Below, in pieces: positions 35,988-45,182 of a stretch of DNA of 64,000 nt. The translations under genes were made by a program, and so were the position numbers. Position 1 is the stretch's first letter. Each line of letters opens with the position of its first letter. Below the pieces are notes generated by a model, which was not told the DNA's origin, searched no databases, and saw nothing but the letters and a program-made list of their open reading frames with translations. This DNA comes from Staphylococcus succinus (GTDB taxonomy: Bacteria > Bacillota > Bacilli > Staphylococcales > Staphylococcaceae), in the NCBI RefSeq assembly GCF_029024945.1, contig NZ_CP118976.1, positions 2,604,001-2,668,000 of the forward strand, read 5' to 3'.

Positions 35988-37871
35988 TTATCCCTTCATT
36001 TCTTGATTTAATAGTGTTTTAAATTCATAAAAGTTCGTATTGTGTGAAAATTTACTGATTAAAAACGTGTTTGTTGATAATGCTAAAACTTCTTCGTATA
36101 TCCGAATTAATAATGCTTCATTAATTGCTTCTTCAGGTGTAGCAATAAGAACTATGATTTTTAAGTCGTGATAATCAGCACAACCATTTTCTAAAAGTAT
36201 GACTTTTATACAAATACTGCTTTTTTTATGGCTTGCATGTGGAAATCCTAATTTCTTATTTATCGTAGACTTACTTTTTTCTCTATTGATAATGCATTTT
36301 TTAAAATCTTTATCTACTTTATTTTGCTCGTACAGCTCATCAGCCATCATCGCTATCATTTCTTGATATGTGTACTTATTATCCAAATAGTACAAATCAT
36401 TTTCAGTCATACAGTCCGCAATCACACTTTTATTGAAGATATTTTTGCGATTTAAATCTTTATAAATTAAAAATTGTTCCACCTTTAGTTTAAGTATCTG
36501 TTCGTCAAAAGCATCTTCTATATATATAATTCGATTAAATAACCTATTTTCTTTAACTGTTGATATTACAATTTCATAATTATCTAGATCTTCTTCGTTA
36601 AAATCCGCTTTTTCAATCATAGTGATTTCAACTTGCTGACCAAATAATTTAATCACATTATTTTTTAATAATTTATAAACACTTAACCCATAATCAGTTA
36701 ATATAGCTACTTTAGAAATATCTTTAACTTCTTGTTCTAATTTTTCTAAATATATACTAAAATATATCGTTAAATACCCCAGTTCTTCTTCAGAAACTTT
36801 TAAGTTTAAAGCTTTTGTAATATTTTCACCTAGTACTTTAGATAACTCAAATGCAAACGGAAATCTTTTTTTCATTTCAATTGCACTTTCGTTATGTAGC
36901 CTAATATCAAAAATAATCCGATTAATTAAATATTTAATGTGTAACCTGATATCTTTTGTAAATAATCCATCGTCTATTTCGATGCCAAAATATTTAATAA
37001 CATCATCAATCGTGTGCGCAATAATATCATCAATTAAAGCTGCTTCAGAAGATGAAATTAATTCGTCCAAAATGGTAGCTCTTCTTCCCATTAATTGAAT
37101 AACAACCAGTATCAGTTCTTTATTAATCTCTAAATTTTCATAATTTTCGGTTAAATATCTTTTCACAAAATCGATGGCTTTATAATCATTAGATACAAAT
37201 ACGTTATTATCTATTGCAAGATCACTATCCATAAATGCTTTTTCATCTACTCGATCAATTGTCACTTGAACTGCTACCACTAACCGTTGATAGGTTTGCT
37301 CATCTAATTTAAGCGACTTTTTTAATTCGAGTAATTGCTCACGCAGTTGTAAATCTATTTCTATACTCAAATATTTATTGGAAAATTTTTCTATAATTAG
37401 TTTTCTAATATCATATTCTCTACCGCTAATATATAATCCTACGTTAGGTTTACCAATAATTGAAACATCATATACTTCTAACTCCGCTTTCATATCTTTC
37501 AATAAATTACTCACACTCGTCTTACTCATGAAAGTATATTCTGCTATATCATCTATGGTGCATATTTTGTTTTTCAAAATTTGAAAAAATATGATTTCCA
37601 TCTTATTATCATGTTCAGAATGTGCATTTTCTGTAAGTTCGATCACCTCATCAAGTTGGTTTAAGAATTGGTGTTCATTTTCAATATATATCGTTAAATT
37701 TTGTTGAATCTTTGTAATAGCAATCCTATTATCAAAGTAATCATTAATTTGTTTAACATAATTTAATAGTGTGCGCTCTGAAACTTCCACAAGAAATGAT
37801 AATCTTTCTATTGAAGTATGATTATTAAGCAGTAATTGTATTATTTTTATATGCTTTCTATTTAACTTCAT
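35988..37871 (-). CDS. gutR: PRD-containing PTS-regulated activator of the sorbitol operon
   Basis: This 627-residue BglG/MtlR-type activator is built from an N-terminal Mga/HTH region (about residues 1-120, VSERTLLNYVKQINDYF), two PTS-regulation domains (about 190-400), an EIIB-like domain (about 410-490), and an EIIA-like C-terminus with GFPHASHKKSS, whose histidine is a likely phosphorylation site. It would activate gut transcription when sorbitol PTS components are dephosphorylated. It is inside the operon, 23 bases after gutF. Confidence 0.88.
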   Translation of the reverse strand: MKLNRKHIKIIQLLLNNHTSIERLSFLVEVSERTLLNYVKQINDYFDNRIAITKIQQNLTIYIENEHQFLNQLDEVIELTENAHSEHDNKMEIIFFQILKNKICTIDDIAEYTFMSKTSVSNLLKDMKAELEVYDVSIIGKPNVGLYISGREYDIRKLIIEKFSNKYLSIEIDLQLREQLLELKKSLKLDEQTYQRLVVAVQVTIDRVDEKAFMDSDLAIDNNVFVSNDYKAIDFVKRYLTENYENLEINKELILVVIQLMGRRATILDELISSSEAALIDDIIAHTIDDVIKYFGIEIDDGLFTKDIRLHIKYLINRIIFDIRLHNESAIEMKKRFPFAFELSKVLGENITKALNLKVSEEELGYLTIYFSIYLEKLEQEVKDISKVAILTDYGLSVYKLLKNNVIKLFGQQVEITMIEKADFNEEDLDNYEIVISTVKENRLFNRIIYIEDAFDEQILKLKVEQFLIYKDLNRKNIFNKSVIADCMTENDLYYLDNKYTYQEMIAMMADELYEQNKVDKDFKKCIINREKSKSTINKKLGFPHASHKKSSICIKVILLENGCADYHDLKIIVLIATPEEAINEALLIRIYEEVLALSTNTFLISKFSHNTNFYEFKTLLNQEMKG

Positions 37872-37894
37872 TGTACTCCCCTAACTTGATGGGA

Positions 37895-38689
37895 TTATCC
37901 TCTGGATTTACCTCCTGAAATGTTAATTGTAGTTCCTGTAATATAGCTTGATTTATTTGAACTCAAGTAACATACTAAATCCGAAATTTCTTTCAATTTC
38001 CCTACTCTTCTTAAAGGAATTGATTTAGAATAATCTCCATTCAATTGATCTACAGTAATATTTCTACTATATGCCAATGCTTCTTCATATTGTTTGGTTC
38101 TTAAGCCCGTTTCTTCAATAATCCCTGGAGCTATTGCCACAACATTAATATTATATTTACCTAATTCTTTGGCCCAACTTCTTGTTAACCCAATTAATGC
38201 CGCTTTTGTAGCAGAATATAAGCTCTGCCCTTCGGAACCTTCTTGACCTGCTTCACTTGAAATATTGATGATTTTACCTGCATTTTGTTCGATAAAGTAT
38301 TTAGTAACCGCTTGGCTAAACCATATAGGTCCTTTTAAATTTACATCAAACATAAAATTTAAATCTTTATCATTGATTTCATATTCTGGATGGCTACCAG
38401 CTGAATCCAGTAATAATCTTGGTAAATTTATACCCGCATTGTTAATTAAAACATCGATTTTCCCCTCTTTGTTATGAACTTCATTTACAGCCTTTTGTAC
38501 ATTGTCTCTATTGGTTACATCTACTTGTAAGAAGTGATAATTCTTTTTATTTAAATTGCTATCTTTTAAATCCGCATTATATACAATAGCACCATTTTCT
38601 AATAAATTAATTACGATTTCATTTCCTATTCCAGAACTTCCACCTGTTACAATTACAACTTTACTTTCAATTTCTAACCAGTTAGTCAT
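37895..38689 (-). CDS. gutF: sorbitol-6-phosphate 2-dehydrogenase
   Basis: This 264-residue classical SDR has the NAD-binding TGGSSGIG at residues 15-22, NNAG at 83-86, the catalytic Ser-Tyr-Lys with Tyr158 and Lys162 in SLYSATKAA, and a C-terminal typical of GutF. It oxidises sorbitol 6-phosphate to fructose 6-phosphate. It is the first gene of the gut operon, started after AGGAGG, with a cre site upstream. Gene order gutF-R-M-C-B-A supports the substrate call. Confidence 0.87.
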   Translation of the reverse strand: MTNWLEIESKVVIVTGGSSGIGNEIVINLLENGAIVYNADLKDSNLNKKNYHFLQVDVTNRDNVQKAVNEVHNKEGKIDVLINNAGINLPRLLLDSAGSHPEYEINDKDLNFMFDVNLKGPIWFSQAVTKYFIEQNAGKIINISSEAGQEGSEGQSLYSATKAALIGLTRSWAKELGKYNINVVAIAPGIIEETGLRTKQYEEALAYSRNITVDQLNGDYSKSIPLRRVGKLKEISDLVCYLSSNKSSYITGTTINISGGKSRG

Positions 38690-38733
38690 CTAAAAATCCT
38701 CCTAATTTGTAATAAGCTTGTTACCATTGTATT

Positions 38734-38748
38734 TGTATTCGCTTACAT
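38734..38748 (-). promoter_or_regulatory. cre site upstream of gutF
   Basis: On the minus strand ATGTAAGCGAATACA fits WTGNAANCGNWNNCW at every position, 45 bases before the gutF start. The sorbitol operon is therefore likely under CcpA control. Confidence 0.78.
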
Positions 38749-39588
38749 AATTAATACAAACATTTATGTAAGTTTTGGAAAAAGTACAAATAATTGGCTG
38801 TAAGTTGATTATTACTGTTAGAATTCATGCAAAATAATTAGGATAATGCTTAAAGCAATACACTCCTCTGAAAGAAAACAAATCTTATTCTCAAATTAGT
38901 TATAATATCACTTTACTGTCCTATTTTTGATATACGTTGTATCATAGAGACATACACATTCATGTATTTTGCTTATTTAAATTATTATTTTATAATGAAT
39001 TTTTATGAATAACGTTTGATTATCAAATGATTGGGAATTTGATAATCAATTAATGTTTAATTTTACATCTTTGATATTTCATTATTAATAGATATAAAAC
39101 ATTTTCTGATGAAATACCCACTTCTTAAGATCTTCCAAAATACCCTAATATTCGTAACTGTATCACTCGTATATTTGGCCCCGTTAAAATTTGTATTTTC
39201 ACTAATCTCTATAGCGGTTAGCGTGTCCTTGTCCCTTCTAACTAGCGATTTATTATATCTTTTTAACTCTATCATCTATGCAAGCACTTTTTATTCAGTT
39301 GAATTTTATCAATGTAACATACACTTTTATTCACAAATGACTCATTTAATAAATATAGCACTGTAAAAACTTGATAGCTTATGCCTGTATATTTTTTTAA
39401 ATCAGCGAAATATGTTTGAATTTTTTACCAAAGGAAACTATATAGGGTGCAACATTAATCTGATAACTAAATTGCCTTTAGTTTTATAATTTTGCAACGT
39501 TTTGTTTTTTAAAAATAATATTGAGATGAAACCTAATGGATATATTTTTAATACCATTGGTTCGTATTAATAATAAAGGGTGATAAAA
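38749..39588. other. long intergenic region between gutF and the ATP-grasp gene
   Basis: About 840 bases with no credible gene. Short ORFs on both strands near 39063-39366 lack ribosome binding sites. A striking pair of short palindromes lies at 39016-39049. The rest is AT-rich and unassigned, and it contains the ribosome binding site (AAAGGG) of the ATP-grasp gene at its end. Confidence 0.5.
39016..39049. promoter_or_regulatory. paired 11-bp palindromes
   Basis: TTGATTATCAA (39016-39026) and TTGATAATCAA (39039-39049) are each palindromic and lie 23 bases apart, about two helical turns. Together they also form an inverted repeat with 13-bp arms (TTGATTATCAAAT / ATTTGATAATCAA). This looks like a dual operator, but no gene adjoins it closely. 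Confidence 0.5.
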
Positions 39589-40797
39589 ATGAACAATAAA
39601 ATCAATACGAGTGCACTGCTAACACTGAGCAACCTTCACGGGACAGGGGTCGCATACACATCAAGACCTTCTTATGACTCCAACCCATGGTTATCAAATG
39701 AAGAACATCAATCCAATTATTTAACAGGTCGTGAAATTCTAATTGCTGATCAACTCCCTATGCTTGTTCACCAAGCTAGTGTTACTGACAAACTCACTTC
39801 TTTGTTTGAGCTCGTTGGTTTAGAAATCCCTGATAATATTTTTACCTTTGATGATAAATATAGTTATGAATGTTTAATTCAACAGTTAGCTTATAAGGAC
39901 GGAAATAAAATTTTATTTCAGTATCCACATAGCGAAGACGTTTTGAGTAATCATCATTATGGTGTAGATAAAGACCTTTTTATTGCTTTAAATAATAAAT
40001 CTAGACTTGCAGAATGGACAAACAATAAATACTTGCCTGATAGAGAGGTTATCAATATAGAAGACTTTTCAAGTGCTATGTCTAGATGGTCATTTCCTTT
40101 TGTATTAAAAATTGGGGATGATTTACCAACATCTGGTGGGAATGGGGTTATGATTTGCGATAATAATAATGACCTTGAACTTGCTAAAATGAAAATTTCA
40201 AATGATCAAAATATATCTAAGACAATAATCATAGAAAGAAAAATAGAGGCTAGAATGAATTATTCGGTTCAATATGCTTATTCAAAATCTAAAGGTCTGA
40301 TATTTTTAGGCGCTACTGAACAACTCACTGATACAGCCGGACACTATCAAGGAAATCATAAATTAGAACATATTCCTCAAGCAGTTGTTCAAGCTGGCAA
40401 AGAGATTATGCAAACAGCCGTTGATAAAGGCTATTTAGGTGTCGCTGGTTTTGACTTATTGGTTGATAAAAATGAAAACATATATGCAATAGATCTGAAT
40501 TTTAGACAAAATGCTTCAACAAGTCTATTAATGTTAGCACCTATGTTGAAAAGCGGTCATCATAAATTTTTCACTTATATCTCTCCTTGTGATAATAAAT
40601 TATTTTTTAATACTATTTTTAAATATGTTCAAAAAGGGATTTTATTTCCAATCGCATATTATGACGGGGATTGGCATAGCGATGATGGTATTAAATCAAG
40701 ATTTTGTGGTATTTGGCATGGAGGCAGCAAGGACTACCTGGAAAAATCCGAGATACAATTCTTAAAAGAAATAGATACAAGTTTAATAAATAACTGA
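39589..40797 (+). CDS. ATP-grasp superfamily enzyme, substrate unknown
   Basis: This 402-residue cytoplasmic protein shows ATP-grasp features: FPFVLKIGDDLPTSGGNG (phosphate-binding lysine and glycine-rich loop), TIIIERKIEARMNYSVQYAY (adenine-side strand) and GFDLLVDKNENIYAIDLNFRQNAS, where Asp and Asn would bind magnesium. Such enzymes join a carboxylate to an amine or thiol. The N-terminal 100 residues (SNLHGTGVAYTSRPSY) match no family I can name. The start at 39589 follows AAAGGGTG. It is a single-gene unit ended by a GC-rich hairpin, so the context gives no substrate. Confidence 0.75.
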   Translation: MNNKINTSALLTLSNLHGTGVAYTSRPSYDSNPWLSNEEHQSNYLTGREILIADQLPMLVHQASVTDKLTSLFELVGLEIPDNIFTFDDKYSYECLIQQLAYKDGNKILFQYPHSEDVLSNHHYGVDKDLFIALNNKSRLAEWTNNKYLPDREVINIEDFSSAMSRWSFPFVLKIGDDLPTSGGNGVMICDNNNDLELAKMKISNDQNISKTIIIERKIEARMNYSVQYAYSKSKGLIFLGATEQLTDTAGHYQGNHKLEHIPQAVVQAGKEIMQTAVDKGYLGVAGFDLLVDKNENIYAIDLNFRQNASTSLLMLAPMLKSGHHKFFTYISPCDNKLFFNTIFKYVQKGILFPIAYYDGDWHSDDGIKSRFCGIWHGGSKDYLEKSEIQFLKEIDTSLINN

Positions 40798-40848
40798 TAT
40801 CTTTCCCTTAACATTTATACTCTCCAGTATGTATTTACAATATTACAA

Positions 40849-40884
40849 TACCCCCCACGCATTTTACATGGCGTGGGGGGTGTT
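40849..40884. terminator. GC-rich hairpin terminator
   Basis: ACCCCCCACGC pairs with GCGTGGGGGGT around a 10-base loop, between the converging ATP-grasp and BCCT genes. The T tract is weak on both sides. Confidence 0.65.
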
Positions 40885-40929
40885 AATGTATTTGAACACT
40901 AGTGAAACTCACTTGAACTCGTCAACATT

Positions 40930-42483
40930 TCACTCTGTTTTTTCTTTAGACTTATCCTCAACAATGTTTTGTTTAACTGCTAATTCATGCGCAATCTTAG
41001 GTGCCGTCCAAACCACGGGTAGCATAATAATTGATATAGGCACTGCTGTGACAATAATAAAGGATTGTATCGCATCAATACTACCTTCTCCGATATTAAT
41101 TAAAATGATCGAAATAACTGCCATAATAACAACCCAAAACAACCTGATTACTTTAGGCGGATCTCCCTCACCTGTCACTGACATCGAAATAGAATACGAC
41201 ATCGTATCTGCAGTAGTTATAACAAATATTAGTGTTAAAAGTAGTAAAGCAACCACTAACATCGTACCTAAAGGTAAATTTGTGGCTATTGAAATAACTG
41301 CTGCTGGTAATCCATTATCAGATAATGGCCCACTGATGGCACCACTATTTTTAGTTTCATAAAATAGACCGCTTCCCCCTAAGATAGAAAACCATAAGTG
41401 AGAAACTACAGCTGCAACGATTGAAACAAGTATGAAAATTTCTCTGATTGTACGCCCTCTTGATACACGTGCTACTAACATGCCCATCAAAGGACCATAA
41501 CCTATAAACCAACCAAAGAAGAAAAGCATCCATGATCCGGCCCATTTGTCGTCACCTCTAAATGTACTAATTTCTAAAAAGTGTGTAAGGTAAACGCCGT
41601 ATGAATTTAAAAATGTATCGATAATAAATCGTCCTGGACCAATTAATAAAATAAATGCTGCAACAGCAAGTGCGAGCCACACATTTAATTTACTTAAAAA
41701 TTGAATGCCTTTATCTATACCTGTCGTAGCAGAAATCGTCACAATAATCATAAGCCCACCGACCGATAATACTTGTGTAATTAAGCTATCAGGTATACCG
41801 AAAATACTATGTAACCAGTAACTAAATTGGAATCCAAAGAATCCAATCGTCCCAATCGTTCCAGCTACAGCTCCTAAAATACAAAATACGTCTATAATTG
41901 AACCTGTTTTATTATTTTCAATTTTCTGTCCAAATACAGGATATAGTAATGTTCTTGGTCTCATTTTCATGCCTTTATTATAATGTGCATACATGATAAT
42001 AATACCACTTACTGCACCGTATACTGCCCAAGCAGTAAAGCCCCATGACGTAAAACTTTGTGCCATCGCAGCAGGAATCGCTGCTGTGCTTTTATCTTGA
42101 ATGCTTGAATCCATTGTAGGCGGTACATCCATAAAGTAATACATTGGTTCAGCTGCAGCCCAAAATATAGCCCCTGCGCCTAGCCCTGATGTAATAACAA
42201 TAGCTGCCCATCTGAAGTAACCCATTTCTGGTTCAGAAACGTTACCTAGTCTTACACGACCATACTTAGAAAAAGCTAAAAATAGACCTACAGCAAATGT
42301 CGCAAGTAATAACACTTGCCAAAATGCTCCAAAATAAGTTATCGAAAGCTCAAAACCTTTGTGTACAAAGTTCGAAGTTGCTTTAGTGAATAGCGATGAC
42401 ATAATGACAAATAACACAAGTATGCCACCGCTAATAAGAAATACAGGCCAATCTAATTTATCTTTCCAATAAGAATCTTTAAT
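40930..42483 (-). CDS. BCCT-family betaine/carnitine/choline-type transporter, apparent AUU start
   Basis: A member of the BCCT transporter family with 12 hydrophobic segments and the family core GAGAIFWAAAEPMYYFMDVPP, GWFIGYGPLMGMLVARVSRGRTIREI. The first canonical starts in frame (GTG at 42417, ATG at 42402) fall inside TM1. The reading frame continues upstream to a stop at 42490-42492, and encodes KDSYWKDKLDWPVFLISGG, which fits the usual N-terminus with the DWPVF motif. The only ribosome-site-supported codon is ATT at 42481-42483, 8 bases after GAGAGGT. It begins one base after the stop of the upstream monooxygenase gene. With this start the protein has 517 residues. The substrate is probably an osmolyte or quaternary amine. 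Confidence 0.78.
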   Translation of the reverse strand: MKDSYWKDKLDWPVFLISGGILVLFVIMSSLFTKATSNFVHKGFELSITYFGAFWQVLLLATFAVGLFLAFSKYGRVRLGNVSEPEMGYFRWAAIVITSGLGAGAIFWAAAEPMYYFMDVPPTMDSSIQDKSTAAIPAAMAQSFTSWGFTAWAVYGAVSGIIIMYAHYNKGMKMRPRTLLYPVFGQKIENNKTGSIIDVFCILGAVAGTIGTIGFFGFQFSYWLHSIFGIPDSLITQVLSVGGLMIIVTISATTGIDKGIQFLSKLNVWLALAVAAFILLIGPGRFIIDTFLNSYGVYLTHFLEISTFRGDDKWAGSWMLFFFGWFIGYGPLMGMLVARVSRGRTIREIFILVSIVAAVVSHLWFSILGGSGLFYETKNSGAISGPLSDNGLPAAVISIATNLPLGTMLVVALLLLTLIFVITTADTMSYSISMSVTGEGDPPKVIRLFWVVIMAVISIILINIGEGSIDAIQSFIIVTAVPISIIMLPVVWTAPKIAHELAVKQNIVEDKSKEKTE

Positions 42484-42484
42484 A

Positions 42485-43792
42485 TTATTCTACCTCTCTT
42501 TTTAAACGTTCTCTCAAAGTTAATTCTTTATATTCTGTTCTAAATAATCCACGTTCTTGTAAAATTGGAATGACCTTATCTATAAATGCTTCAAACATAT
42601 CTGGATATGTTGGAGGCATAAGTATAAATCCATCACAGCAATCCTCTTCAAACCACGCCTGCATTGTATCTGCAATACTTGTAGGATCACCAATGATTGT
42701 TTTATGACCCATCCATGTATCTACACGTTTAATTAAATCACGCAATGTGAGATGTTCAGTCTCTACTGCATTACGTATCGCTTCATAGCGTGCCTTTGAA
42801 CCAACTTTTACTGTTAAGCTATCATAAGGGGATAACTCTGGTACTTTTTTATCCATTGCCCAATGTGAAACATCTTGACCAATACTACGCTCAATTTGTT
42901 TCAGTTTGTGTTCTATGTTGATAAATTGATCTAATTCATCAGCTTTACTCTGTGCTTCTTCGACTGTATCGCCCACATAAACTGTTAATCCAGGTAATAT
43001 AAGTGGTTTTTCTTTAATGCTTCGATATGTCTCCGTGCGTTCACTCAAATCCTCAGAAAAAGATTGAGCATCCATTTTATTCCATGCAATAGAAAAAATA
43101 ACATCTACATGTTTGGCGGCAAGGTCTCTTCCAGGTAGTGAAGTACCTGCCTGACATAACACTGGAAATACTTGAGGACTCGAAGGTAAATTAATAGGAC
43201 CTTTGACTTGAAAATGTTTGCCCTGATGATTAATTTCTTTAACGAATGAAAAATCTATCCCTTGCCCTGTTGTTCTATCGTGAATCAAAGCCTTTGAATC
43301 AAATGATTTCCACAATTGCTTAAGTACACTCACAAACTCATCAGCTCTATCATATCGCTCACTAAGGTCAGGTAATTTTTCTAACGAATGATTTTGACCT
43401 TCTATATCTAATTGTGACGTGACAATATTCATACCTACTCTGCCATGACTAATATGATCCAAACTCCCTAACAGGCGTGCCACATTATATGGATCATAGA
43501 ATGTGGAAGATATCGTAGCAATGAGACCAATATACTGAGTCTTTTGAGAAATGGCTGTTAATGTCGTAATTGGTTCTAAAAAATAAGATATATTCCCTGT
43601 ATGTTCACCTGAGACATACTGACCATCTGCTAAAAATATCGCATCTAAACATCCACGTTCAGCAATCTGTGCGATTTCTTGTTGGTATTCAATCGTTCCA
43701 ATTTTTTCAATTTGAGATTGGGGTAGCCTCCAAGATGCTTGGTGTAAACCAGTACTATAAATAAGCGCAGCTAAATGCATTTGTTTTGTCAT
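42485..43792 (-). CDS. NtaA/SnaA/DszA-type FMNH2-dependent monooxygenase
   Basis: This 435-residue luciferase-like flavin monooxygenase belongs to the NtaA/DszA branch. Visible features are FLADGQYV, GLIATISSTFYDPYNVARLLGSLDHISHGRVGMNIVTS, YDRADEFVSVLKQLW and HQGKHFQVKGPINLPSSPQ. Such enzymes use reduced FMN to attack chelators, sulfonates or thioethers. The start at 43790-43792 follows GGAGG. It is coupled to a BCCT transporter gene, which suggests the transporter imports the enzyme's substrate or a related compound. A partner flavin reductase is not adjacent. Confidence 0.85.
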   Translation of the reverse strand: MTKQMHLAALIYSTGLHQASWRLPQSQIEKIGTIEYQQEIAQIAERGCLDAIFLADGQYVSGEHTGNISYFLEPITTLTAISQKTQYIGLIATISSTFYDPYNVARLLGSLDHISHGRVGMNIVTSQLDIEGQNHSLEKLPDLSERYDRADEFVSVLKQLWKSFDSKALIHDRTTGQGIDFSFVKEINHQGKHFQVKGPINLPSSPQVFPVLCQAGTSLPGRDLAAKHVDVIFSIAWNKMDAQSFSEDLSERTETYRSIKEKPLILPGLTVYVGDTVEEAQSKADELDQFINIEHKLKQIERSIGQDVSHWAMDKKVPELSPYDSLTVKVGSKARYEAIRNAVETEHLTLRDLIKRVDTWMGHKTIIGDPTSIADTMQAWFEEDCCDGFILMPPTYPDMFEAFIDKVIPILQERGLFRTEYKELTLRERLKREVE

Positions 43793-44476
43793 AATAACCT
43801 CCATGAGTCTATTATCAAATTAAAAACTTATTTATAAGCCTACCAAAGATAAATTATAAATAAAGTTTTATTTTCAAAAATTTAAGCTTTAAGCATAAAA
43901 ATATACATCATTTTACATTATAGAACTTTACCACCATGAACTAATACAACAAAAAACAGCTAAATATTGATTAGAGTGACAAGAAAACAACGATTGTCAC
44001 TGACAAAATACTTGAAGTAAAGATTATAGCCCACTTTTTCCTTGCACGCAATTCGCTTTCTTAAAGCAACATACTTTTCATAAATTCATATGTACTTTTC
44101 AAATCGCTGTTTCATTCATAAAAATAGTCAAAATGCTCATATTTATTAAGCATTTTGACTTCTCTTCTTTTTATTTAATATCATATGTGAAAATAAGTTC
44201 TATATAGATAGAATTTTTTCATATGTCATATACATTACTTATTCTTTTAATAGATCGGTATATAAGTATATACTCAAATATCAATATCACACTATAAATA
44301 TTCAGCTCATTCACGCAATATGACTTAAAATAAAAAGTTACGTGCTCACCCCAAAAAACACAACATATATTTTTAAAAGATTAATAAAAAATTATATAGA
44401 CTCATCATACATTTAATAGTAATGTTTAATTATATATAAAATTCGTTAAATACAAATGAAATGAGGCCTCTTTCTT
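43793..44476. other. long intergenic region with an orphan hairpin
   Basis: About 680 bases between the minus-strand monooxygenase and the plus-strand signal peptidase. It contains one clear hairpin (44126-44160) and no credible ORF. The rest is AT-rich and presumably holds the two promoters. Confidence 0.5.
44126..44169. terminator. orphan terminator-like hairpin
   Basis: AGTCAAAATGCT pairs with AGCATTTTGACT (perfect 12-bp stem) and T-rich stretches follow on both strands. No gene ends here, so it might terminate a small RNA made from either strand. Confidence 0.5.
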
Positions 44477-45061
44477 ATGAAGAAAAATATTACAGAATGG
44501 GTAGTATCCATCATAGTCGGTGTAGCCATTGCTTGGATTGTAACCACCTTTATGTTCACGAGTTATACTGTGAAAGGTAGCTCAATGGCACCCACATTCC
44601 AGGAAGATGACAAGTTAATTATCAATAAAATGTCTAAATCCCTAAATACGATAAAGCGCGGGGATGTCATTATTTTTCATGCAACAAAAAATTCAGATTA
44701 CATAAAAAGACTTATCGGTAAGCCCGGTGATACTGTGGAAAGTAAAAAAGATAAGTTATATATTAATGGAAAATATATTAAAGAACCTTATTTAAAACTA
44801 AACAAACAAAACAAAATGACTAAATATCTTACTAAAGATTTTGATGTAGCAGATACAAAATATTCTGACGGTAAAAAAGTGATTCCTAAAGGAAAGTATT
44901 TAGTTTTAGGAGACAATAGATTTATAAGCAATGATAGCCGTAGAACTTTAGGATTATTATCTACAGACAAAGTTGTAGGTAAAGTAGCATTGAGATGGTT
45001 GCCATTGAGTAATCTTAAATTTAATTTTTACCCTGACAGTTTTAATAAAATAAATAAATAG
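44477..45061 (+). CDS. type I signal peptidase
   Basis: This 194-residue membrane-bound serine protease cleaves signal peptides of secreted proteins. One N-terminal membrane helix (about residues 8-28) is followed by the catalytic Ser36 in KGSSMAPT and Lys77 in SDYIKRLIGKPGD, the same positions as in staphylococcal SpsB. LVLGDNRFISNDSR is conserved box D. It resembles SpsB, but with one gene only here; whether it is the main enzyme or an extra paralogue cannot be decided from this window. The ribosome binding site is unclear (AAATGAGG). Confidence 0.9.
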   Translation: MKKNITEWVVSIIVGVAIAWIVTTFMFTSYTVKGSSMAPTFQEDDKLIINKMSKSLNTIKRGDVIIFHATKNSDYIKRLIGKPGDTVESKKDKLYINGKYIKEPYLKLNKQNKMTKYLTKDFDVADTKYSDGKKVIPKGKYLVLGDNRFISNDSRRTLGLLSTDKVVGKVALRWLPLSNLKFNFYPDSFNKINK

Positions 45062-45130
45062 TATTACTATTATGTTCCCTCTCAAATAAACAACCGACAT
45101 ACTTATTTAACCTCACTCGTAAAGCATCCC

Positions 45131-45175
45131 AGTATAAACCCCCATCCTCGTTTGTTAAGGATGGGGGTTTATACT
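45131..45175. terminator. bidirectional terminator
   Basis: A perfect 18-bp stem (AGTATAAACCCCCATCCT and its complement) with a 9-base loop lies between the converging signal peptidase and exporter genes. Confidence 0.8.
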
Positions 45176-45182
45176 GCATATA

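Noticed and set aside
39063..39366. Short ORFs on both strands (70 and 85 codons) in the gap before the ATP-grasp gene
   Set aside because: No ribosome binding sites, no recognisable domain, and they overlap each other on opposite strands.
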